From positions 29,576 to 93,575 of the forward strand of contig MHAY01000037.1 of the NCBI GenBank assembly GCA_001804705.1: 64,000 nucleotides of DNA, in the 5' to 3' direction. The position numbers were made by a program, and so were the translations under genes. The notes under the pieces are model-generated. The model was not told the DNA's origin and ran no database searches. It was given only the letters and a program-made list of their open reading frames with translations. Of the stretch, positions 32,823 to 42,100 are shown in pieces (positions within the stretch are counted from its first letter, which is position 1; every line of letters starts with the position of its first letter). The DNA comes from Ignavibacteria bacterium RIFOXYC2_FULL_35_21. GTDB taxonomy: Bacteria; Bacteroidota; Ignavibacteria; Kapaibacteriales; UBA2268.

Positions 32823-35009
32823 ATGGCTGAAAAAGTACTTAATAAAAAAACTAACGGGAAGGCACGTGCAATCGTTGGCGATGGCGAACCGATAGGTAAA
32901 ATCCTCAATCAATACCTCGAACCAAGACACGCAAAAGTAACTTATATGGGAAAGGAAAAAGATATTATTCTGAACTGCCCTTTCGACGGAAGAAACTTTA
33001 CAAAAGAAACGGTATTAAAATGGTATGGAGAAATCCACCTCGGCAGGCGTTTGGATGACAAAGCGGCATTATATGTGAAAATGGCAAAGGGATGGTCTTA
33101 CCATGCACCGTTTGCCGGTCATGACGGAATCCAGCTTGCAACAGGTAAAATATTCAGACAGGGGAAAGATTTTTTATTTCCCTATTACAGAGATTTGCTG
33201 ACTTGCCTGTCTGCAGGTATGACTGTCGAAGAAATATTATTAAATGGGTTGAGTAAAGAAGCTGATGTAGCAGGCGGCGGCAGGCATATGAGCAATCATT
33301 TTGCAAAGCCATCAATCGGGATACAAAACGTGTCATCATGTACCGGGAATCACGCACAACATGCGGCAGGTGTCGCAAGAGCAATAAAGAAATATAATGA
33401 TGATGCAATTGCCATTTATTCCAGCGGCGAATCGGCTTGTTCCGAAGGGTATTTTTGGGAAGCTGTTAATAGTGCCTGCCTCGAAAAACTTCCAGTGATT
33501 TTTGTCATACAGAATAATAAATACGGAATTTCGGTTCCGGTGTGGGAGCAGACTGCGAATGCACAAATTTCGGATAATTATTCCGGCATGAAAAACCTGA
33601 TGATATACGAATGCAACGGCAGATGTCCTTTCAATTCGTTCAACACTTTGGTCGAAGCCAGGGAATATGTACTGAGCGGCAAGGGACCTGCAATGGTTCA
33701 TGCCGACTGTGACAGGATGGGGCCTCATTCCAATTCCGACCCTCATTTACTGTATAGGACTAATGAGGAGCTTGAGGAAGCCGCAAAAAGAGACCCAATG
33801 CTTCAAATGAGATATACAATTCTCGATTACAAAATTGTAACAGAAGAAGAACTAAAAACTATCGAAGAAGAAAATGACAGAATAATAAGAGAGGAAGCTG
33901 ACAGGGTAGAAGCTATGCCTAATGCTGACGGTTCGTCATGGGAACAATTTATTTTTCCCGAACCATACATCAAAATTGAAGACAATACGGAACCTGAGAG
34001 TGATGCAAATGCTCCTGTGATTACATTAAGGGAAGGTATCAACCTTGCCTTGAAAGAAGAATTCAGGCTTAATCCAAATACCTTTTTATGGGGACAGGAT
34101 GTTGCTTCGAAGAATAAACAAGGAGTGTTCAATGTATGCAAGGGTATGTTGGATGAGTTTGGGAATGAGAGAATTTTTAATTCACCAATTGCCGAAAATA
34201 ATATCGTCGGCTCTGCTAATGGATTCTGCCGTTACAGAGATGATATTCGTGTAGTGATTGAAGGTGCCGAATTTGCAGACTACTTCTGGCCCGCTATGGA
34301 CCAGTATATAGAATGTTCTCATGAGTACTGGCGTACTAAAGGGCAGTACACGCCAAATCTTGTGATTAGGCTTGCAAGCGGCGGTTTTATCCAGGGAGGA
34401 TTGTACCACTCGCAGAATCTTGAAGGAACATTCACAACAATACCGGGTATAAGAGTCGTCAATCCTGCATTCGCAGATGATGCCGTAGGATTGATGAGAA
34501 ATGCAATCAGGTCAAAAGGTGTAACAGCCTTTCTTGAACCAAAATTTATCTACAATTATAAACCCGCTGCCACACTAACACCACGAAGCGATTTCATAGT
34601 TCCGTTTGGTAAGGCTAAACTAAGAAGAACAGGGACTGATGTGTCAATCATCAGCTATGGCACTGGTGTTCATCTTAGTCTGAATGCTGCGAAGGAACTT
34701 GAGAAAGATGGAATATCAGTCGAGATTCTCGATTTGCGTTCGTTAATACCATGGGATAAAAAAGCAGTAATAGAAGCTGTGAAGAAAACGAACCGTGTCG
34801 TGATAGTGCATGAAGACAAGGTTACAGGCGGCTTTGGAGGCGAGATTTCAGCATATATTAATTCCGAAGCCTTTAATTATCTCGATGCACCTGTCCTGAG
34901 AGTAGGCTCAATGGACTGTCCCGTGGGTTTTGCAAAGGAATATGAGAATGCAATTTTACCGAATGTAGAAAGTGTCAAGGAAAGTGTAAGAAAAGTTTAC
35001 AGGTATTGA
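32823..35009 (+). CDS. Fused 2-oxoacid dehydrogenase E1 (alpha and beta in one chain)
   Basis: Thiamine-diphosphate-dependent E1 of a pyruvate or branched-chain 2-oxoacid dehydrogenase complex, 728 residues. Seen: alpha half about 60-380 (GGGRHMSNHFA; cofactor motif G202-E203-S204 ... N231-N232; MGPHSNSDPHLLYR), then the beta half from about 397 (ITLREGINLALKEEF, GQDVASKNKQGVFNV, NSPIAENNIVGSANG, LASGGFIQGGLYHSQN, VSIISYGTGVH, SLIPWDKKAV, EDKVTGGFGGEIS). The motif has Glu where GDG has Asp, a change of similar charge. Fused E1 chains are usual in Bacteroidota. E2 and E3 are not adjacent. Ends in TGA. Confidence 0.9.
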   Translation: MAEKVLNKKTNGKARAIVGDGEPIGKILNQYLEPRHAKVTYMGKEKDIILNCPFDGRNFTKETVLKWYGEIHLGRRLDDKAALYVKMAKGWSYHAPFAGHDGIQLATGKIFRQGKDFLFPYYRDLLTCLSAGMTVEEILLNGLSKEADVAGGGRHMSNHFAKPSIGIQNVSSCTGNHAQHAAGVARAIKKYNDDAIAIYSSGESACSEGYFWEAVNSACLEKLPVIFVIQNNKYGISVPVWEQTANAQISDNYSGMKNLMIYECNGRCPFNSFNTLVEAREYVLSGKGPAMVHADCDRMGPHSNSDPHLLYRTNEELEEAAKRDPMLQMRYTILDYKIVTEEELKTIEEENDRIIREEADRVEAMPNADGSSWEQFIFPEPYIKIEDNTEPESDANAPVITLREGINLALKEEFRLNPNTFLWGQDVASKNKQGVFNVCKGMLDEFGNERIFNSPIAENNIVGSANGFCRYRDDIRVVIEGAEFADYFWPAMDQYIECSHEYWRTKGQYTPNLVIRLASGGFIQGGLYHSQNLEGTFTTIPGIRVVNPAFADDAVGLMRNAIRSKGVTAFLEPKFIYNYKPAATLTPRSDFIVPFGKAKLRRTGTDVSIISYGTGVHLSLNAAKELEKDGISVEILDLRSLIPWDKKAVIEAVKKTNRVVIVHEDKVTGGFGGEISAYINSEAFNYLDAPVLRVGSMDCPVGFAKEYENAILPNVESVKESVRKVYRY

Positions 35010-35190
35010 AAAAAATTGACACAATCAAAGTGTGTAAAAAACCTGACACTGTGAGGAAAGAAGCACAAAGAAAAATTAATTATTTTTAATAAAACGATAA
35101 TATTTATCATTTTTTCACTTTTTTTTTAAATGAATTTTGGAAATATATCAGTCCAATACTAATTTTGTGAATTAAAATAAAAGGTAAAGT

Positions 35191-35264
35191 GCGCCCGTAG
35201 CTCAACTGGACAGAGTGTTGGATTCCGGTTCCAAAGGCTGGGGGTTCGAATCCCTTCGGGCGTG
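35191..35264 (+). tRNA. tRNA-Arg (anticodon CCG)
   Basis: 74-nt cloverleaf: acceptor arm GCGCCCG/CGGGCGT (G1 with U72), D-arm with AGCTCAACTGGACAGAGT, anticodon stem TTGGA/TCCAA with loop TTCCGGT (anticodon CCG at 35225-35227), T-loop TTCGAAT on a GGGGG/CCCTT stem with two G-U pairs, discriminator G. CCA is not encoded. It reads CGG codons. Lies between the E1 and TPR genes. Confidence 0.93.
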
Positions 35265-35306
35265 CTTCAGGCAAGTATATAACAAGGGTTTAATAAATAG
35301 ATTTTT

Positions 35307-36062
35307 ATGTCAGAAAAAAAAGGTATTAAAGAAAACGCTGATAAGCTTTCAAAGAAGAAAAGTACAAAAACACAGATAGACCAGGAAGACAATAAGGTTG
35401 TTAGATTTCAGAGATTTGTAGAGAACAACCGCAAGCTCGTGATGTCGGTTTCATTTGGTATAGTCGCTGTAACGGTATTGTTTTTTATCATCAGGTCATG
35501 GGCTGATAAGAAGAGTGAAGAAAACGTGAAAATGGCTTCTGTGGCTTTAAACAGGATACTTGATTATTATAATAAATCAGACTACATGAAATCACTTTAT
35601 GGTGATTCAACGAAGATGGTAAGAGGTCAAAAGGTAATAGGATTGATAGAAATAATTGAAGAATACGACGGAACAGAACAGGCAGATATAGCAAAGCTTT
35701 ATGCAGGAAATTGTTATTTGGGAATGCAGAAATCACGTGAAGCAATAAATTATTTTGATAAAGCTGTTGGCTCTGACTCAAAGATGGTACAGATGGGAGC
35801 TAATGCAGGTATGGGTGCCGCAAACGAAATGACAGGTAATTATAAAGACGCTATTGATAATTACAACAAAGCCGCCGAGCTTGCAGAAAACGAGGATATA
35901 AAGTTCAGATATATATATTTTAGCGGATTATGTTCCGAAAAAGTCGGCGACAAGAAAACAGCCGAAGGAAAATTCAGGCAAATAGTATTAGAATCAACAT
36001 ATTCCGAGTTTTCCAATTATGCAAAGATAGGATTGACCCGACTTGGCACGATAATTGAATAA
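35307..36062 (+). CDS. Membrane-anchored TPR protein (YfgM-like)
   Basis: A 251-residue protein with a charged, Lys-rich cytoplasmic N-terminus (1-43), one membrane span (about 45-63) and TPR-like repeats in the periplasmic part (DIAKLYAGNCYLGMQKSREAINYFDKA; AGMGAANEMTGNYKDAIDNYNKAAEL; YIYFSGLCSEKVGDKKTAEGKF; each within residues 125-240). The layout resembles YfgM, a periplasmic-chaperone partner at the Sec translocon. It sits just before the run of large secreted proteins (76 bp to the next ORF) and could assist their export (inference). Confidence 0.75.
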   Translation: MSEKKGIKENADKLSKKKSTKTQIDQEDNKVVRFQRFVENNRKLVMSVSFGIVAVTVLFFIIRSWADKKSEENVKMASVALNRILDYYNKSDYMKSLYGDSTKMVRGQKVIGLIEIIEEYDGTEQADIAKLYAGNCYLGMQKSREAINYFDKAVGSDSKMVQMGANAGMGAANEMTGNYKDAIDNYNKAAELAENEDIKFRYIYFSGLCSEKVGDKKTAEGKFRQIVLESTYSEFSNYAKIGLTRLGTIIE

Positions 36063-36140
36063 CGAACTGTGTTTATATAGATTATGAAATTAAAGAAGAT
36101 AATGAAAATAAATTTTTTGTACATAATAGTAATATTTTAT

Positions 36141-36146
36141 GGGAGG
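36141..36146 (+). promoter_or_regulatory. Ribosome binding site deciding the giant-protein start
   Basis: GGGAGG with 4 nt to ATG 36151. It overlaps the upstream in-frame ATG at 36139, so that ATG cannot be the start and the signal peptide begins MHRLFRLS. Confidence 0.7.
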
Positions 36147-36150
36147 TAAC

Positions 36151-39100
36151 ATGCATCGTTTGTTTCGTTTAAGCTTACTGGTAGTTTTACTGGGCATTTT
36201 TTGCTCGGTAGGATTAACAGCACAAAACCGGGTGCAATTATCAGGTCGATTAGTATCTGGTGAGGTTAGGGTTTTGGTCAAAGATTCCATATATACCCTT
36301 AATTACGAATACGATATTTTCGGCACGTTGATAATTGAACCGGGGACAACTATCGAGTTCAATCCTGAAGGCAGGATGATTGTTCAGCCTGGAGGAAGAC
36401 TCATAGCCGATGGTTTTGCAAGGGCAACTTATAATCCTAATCCATTTTCACATAATGGAACTACGATTTTGCCTTATGAAAACGTCGGTACTACCCGAAA
36501 CCCTTATAGTTACATTGGGTATTCGGACCTCAGATATTTTCTTTATGGAACATATAATCACAATTTGAACGGAGTTGTGCCAACGGATGTTGACGCAACA
36601 ATTGACGTTTCAACTCCCCGTGATTTAACAATCAATATTAACAAATACCGTCACATATTCGACGTAGTACTCGATACTGCACAACGTAGGATAATTGACC
36701 TGGTAGGTGATGGGGTTAATTATCCCGAACCGACACCACCACAGTACAGGATTCCATTTGAAGATGCAATCATGTTTATTGCATCGAAGCTTGGTTCGGC
36801 TCCTGCTGATGATTATAACTTACAGAGATACCCATGGAGAAGAATCGGTGATTTACCGGTTAATGTTGTTTCTCAACTTATAGTGTTCAAAGGACAGCCT
36901 TTCACTAATTTCTCCAAGGAATGGGGACATATAGTAGTGTTACCTGGTGCAAGAGCGGCATTTTTCAGAAACTGTGAATTCAACGGTTTGAGGAAAGATA
37001 CTACCGTTGACAGATTGCCTTACTATGTGGCATCTCAGTTTACACCACCTTTAACTCAGACAGAGGTTAATTTCCTGAATCGAAACATGATTGACCGTTC
37101 AAACGGAGCAGGTGGTGCTTTGTCAACATTCTCATCCAGAACATGGTTGATTAATTGCAGATTTACATGTAATATGGCACGTCACAGAGGCGGTGCTTTG
37201 CAGATTATGCAATCACCGGAAGGTTTTCCAAGGCCTTCAGCAACTCCAGATTATTACAGGTTAGATAAAAATCCTAATATAACTGATAAAGGCGGAGAAC
37301 TTTCACAAATAAATACAAATAACGTACAACCGGGATGGAGCAAGATATTAGCTATTGACTATATTGATGAAGACCCGGTAAACTATCCTGAACCGTTAAC
37401 AAACTATGACCGTCAATATTATGATGATGCCCGTATAGCTTCTTATCTCGGCAGGATTAGAAATTTGAAATTTGATGATAATTTTGTGCAATTAGCTAAT
37501 TATAAAGAAGTGATAATCGGAACACCTCCGGTTAGAGTAACCAGAGATGACACAACCGAATTTGCAAATGCAAATCAATATTACGGTAACTTAGCATTTG
37601 GCGGTGCAGTTTATGTCAGCGGCGAATCAAGCACATTTATCATAAGCCCGCTTGAAGGAACTGCAACCGGATACAGGACTCATCCCTTTGAGATTGGCTT
37701 TGGAGTCAATAATTCAATCAATATTCACGGGCCCGGTCCAGGATATGCACCAACTTTACAAACATTTCCCTTGCACGATACTTTATTATTCCTTCACAAC
37801 TGGACTAACAATTACCAGGGGAATGTATCATCATTAGGTGCAAGAGGCGGTGCCATGTATGTCGGCGATAATACTTCGATGATAGTTGCCGGTGAATTTC
37901 TAAATAACTATGCATATACAAAATACCTGCAGTCAGATTCGGCAGGCTCGAACACGGGTTATTATGCACGGGGCGGTGCAATATACCAGAGCGATTCAAG
38001 GAATCGTCTGCAGGTACGCGGCGGTCCAAACAGGGCTGGCGGTACAAATGTTGATAACCCTACAATATTTTATAATAACTGGGCTGGTACAGGCGGTGCT
38101 ATATTTGTTGAAAGTATAACAGATATTACCGACCCACTCTTTTTCGACAGTGACCAGTGGGAGGAACCTAAGTTTTACTTACAATCACCGATAATCGGCG
38201 GTTCCGACCATTACATTTATACGAGAGATTATGGATTTAATATTACTTTCCGTCAGAACAGGGCAAGGTCATACGGCGGTGCTATATTTACAAACAGGAA
38301 CATGTCTGTAAACGGCGCCGGCGGTGTTACCAATAATACATTAATAGGTTACGGCGGAAGGTATCCTGTTGCATTTGACAGTAACCATGCAGGTTATGCA
38401 GGCGGTGCTGTTCATATACGCATACCTTTCAGAGCTTCCTCTCCCGATATGGAAAGAACAGTTCAGATGATTCGTGCTAATTTCACTTACAATAAAGTAG
38501 GTGAAAATGTTGCCGAAGCTTTGAAACCACAGGTCAGAGGCGGTGGTGCTTTGTATGTAATGAATGCAGACCTTAATTTAATGAAGAGCAATGAATTCAG
38601 AGGAAACGTAGTTTATAACGGTAACGGCGGTGCCATCCATATGGTAAGGCCTAACCTTTATAATAAGAGATTCTTCTTAACAGATTTGGATAATGAAGAA
38701 AGAACAGCCTCATCGGCAATGCCTTTCTACTATTGGCCAAATACATCATACACATCCGAAAACGGAGTTTTGGCTTATATGTCAAGTGCTTATCCGCCGG
38801 ATGCAAGAATGTTAAATAGGTTCCTCGATAACCAGCTTATCGTTGATGACCAAATACTTGCAGCACAAAGCGGAAGCGGAACGACTCAAATCGGATTAGG
38901 AACACCATCAACTACAGCCAACTTGTTTGGTGTTGCTTTCCTCAGTGAAGATGAGGGATATACAGTTGGTGCCGGTGGAACAATTATCAGATTGACCGAA
39001 GGCGGCGACCAGTGGGAATACATACCATCAGGAACAGCAAACCAGCTTAATGACATTGACTTCCTTACAAACAATGTCGGTGTTATTGTCGGTGATAACG

Positions 39101-42100
39101 GAACAGTTTTGAGAACATTAAATGGCGGATTGAACTGGGCTCCGGTAGCAATTAATTTATTACCCGGCTGGTCAATAGCAGGGATTAACTTCTACTCGGT
39201 TAAATTCTCGGGCTCAAGCTCGAACACAGGGTATCTTGTCGGTGATGACGGCTTTATAGCAAAAATCACGGTTACATTAAACACTGTAACTGTTGACCAG
39301 GTAGAATCCGGCACGATTCATAACCTATATGAAGTTTACTTCAACAGAATACATCAAGGTTATGCAGTCGGACACAGGGGCTTGATACTTAAACTTAATG
39401 AAGATGATAAATGGGACGGCCAGATATCAAATATATATACTGACTTATACTCAGTTTACTTTACAAATGATTATACAGGCTATGCAGTCGGCGAAAATGG
39501 CGTTCTTCTGAAAACCACAAATGCCGGTTATAGCTGGGACAGAATTGAAACAGGAACAACAATACAGTTGAATAGGGTATGGTTTACAGGCTTGCATGAC
39601 GGTTATATAACCGGTAATGACGGCTTGATGCTGAAATCAACAAACGACGGAGCAACATGGTTTGCTCTCGACCCGAAAACAACTGAAAACCTTAATGATA
39701 TATTCTTTAAAACACCTTCAGTCGGTTATACAGTCGGTGACATGGGCTTCATAGCCAGAACATCGGATGCAGGTGCAAATTGGGAAAAGAAGCTATCGAA
39801 GGATTTGCAGTATATAGACGTTAGAAGATGGGCACAGGAATCAGGATTACCTGAGAATGGTGTCGGTCTTGGAGGCGCAATATATATTCTTGACAGTGCC
39901 ACAGCAAGCAGGTTCGGAAGACTTGACTCAACATGGTTCAACAGAGTTAGAATATTAAATAACTTTGCTTATTCGGGTTCTGCAATATATTCAGACAACT
40001 TCGATATGAAGTTAGTATTTAACAGGTCTTTGATTACAAGCAACATGGTTGATGACCGCAATGATATCGGCATCTTCCAGAATGCAATAACCGGACCGGT
40101 AATCAGAGATTTGGCTACCCAGACAACGATAATCGGTAACTGGGCATCACACGATTTGGCAAGTACATGTATTTACGGTGAAATTCAGGGTCCATCACCT
40201 GCATTCACATTCTCGGAAGCATCAAACTCGATTTACAATAATAAATCAAGATTTTTAATCAGGCTTCCCGATGCACCGAATACAAAGGGTGTTCTTGCAG
40301 GAACTACCGGACTTGGCTTCGGCGGTACCGATACACTTTCGGGCAACTACTGGGGTAAGACAGAAGCAAACGTAACTCTTATAGTTTACGATTCATGCAC
40401 GAACTGTCCCGGCAAGAAATACAGAGGCGGACAGCAGGAAACATTCTATCTTGACACAACTGACCTCGTAGGTGGATACAATTACCACAATACAACAACA
40501 TTGGAATACCGATTATGGGAAACAAAAAGTGAAAACTCGGCTTTGAGAAACTCATTCCTCAAGAATGGTGTTCATAGTTATTTATTCGAGGGCCCTTTTG
40601 AATCCACATTGAGATGGGATTATCAGCCAATACCACTTATGAATAAGATTGATGTTGATGAAAATACACCGGCTGACTCGAGTATTCCTGACATTCTGCT
40701 TGCAAGCGGAAGGATTTACGACGCATACGATAAAGGTGTTGAAATAAAAACCGCAGATTATGCACGCAGGAGAATGAGCCCGATTGAAGACTTCGCAGTT
40801 GGAATTCCACCGGAGTTGGTAAGGTATGTTGACAATACTTCACCTTATTACGGCAAGTATGTCAGGTGTCTTGTAAGAGACCCGTTCATTGCCGAAAGTT
40901 TAGCCAATGTAACAGACCCGGCTTATCCGATAATCAATTCATTGCAGACAGAGTTTCATCCTTTCGTAGGACCTGCACATGATACATTATTCTATCATCC
41001 GATCGGATACCCGCTATTCTTAGAAACAGAAGCAAATTACACAGGTGACGTTAACAGGACAAACCATGACCTTAGATTCCTTAATGAATCGGTCTTCTTT
41101 GTAATTAATGAAACAACTAATGATTATATAAGAGTTAACCTGAGACAAGTATCGGAAGATGCTTCACATAGGGAAGTATTCAGAGGCAGGGTAGAATTAA
41201 TTCCTGACTCTTCCAACAGGATACCGAATACAACAATCAGGCGTTCAAACGAAGGTTTGCTCAATTTCGGCTCAAACATAGGCGACCCGCATATGTTGAG
41301 AGCAGTCGAGCATAATGCTTATAATGAGGATAAGGGAACATTGCAGGGCAGGAAATATTTCAACAGGTTTGACCAGCTTGGCAATGAACCTTTGCTTTAT
41401 AAGAACAGGCCGACAATGCCGATTTCAAATAATAAATTCAACGTTAACTATGAAACTTATTTCGCAGGCGAGCGTTACAGGGCTTTACCTGTTAATGTTG
41501 GCGATTCAGTAAGCGTTGTTTCCAGAACGATACTCTGGAGAGACGGTGTTGACACAGCATTACAAAAAGGTTTCGGCTTCAGGGTAACAAATTCAACGAT
41601 GCCTGCCGAATTTACAGGAGATATTTATCATCTTAAAGTTGATACAATTGTGAAATATGTGCCTTCGCAGTTCCCATGGAGAAATGCTCATGGCGTATAT
41701 GACACATTAAGAATAACTAACTTCCTGCACAAAGTATTTATTACCGAGGACAGGGAATATCCGAAAGACGTCGGAACTTACAGCCAGCCTAATCCACAAA
41801 TGGGTATCGGACGCGATGCCGTTGGACGCGACCATATCCTTAATATAACAGCTAAGGACTGGAATAATTTATACGACCCAAGAGCATTCGAGATTCCTGA
41901 TGATTATGCATATTTGAGATATGAGGCATATCCGTCATATCCTAATTCAGGACTACAGAACTGGTTGAAGTATGAATATATTCCGGCAGGAGCTACCTAC
42001 GTAACAAATCCGATGGATGAGGCTAACGGCTATCTCTTACTAAGAGGCCGTCCTACTAATCCTTATATTGTACCTGGCGGTGAAGAAGTTTATGTAACCG

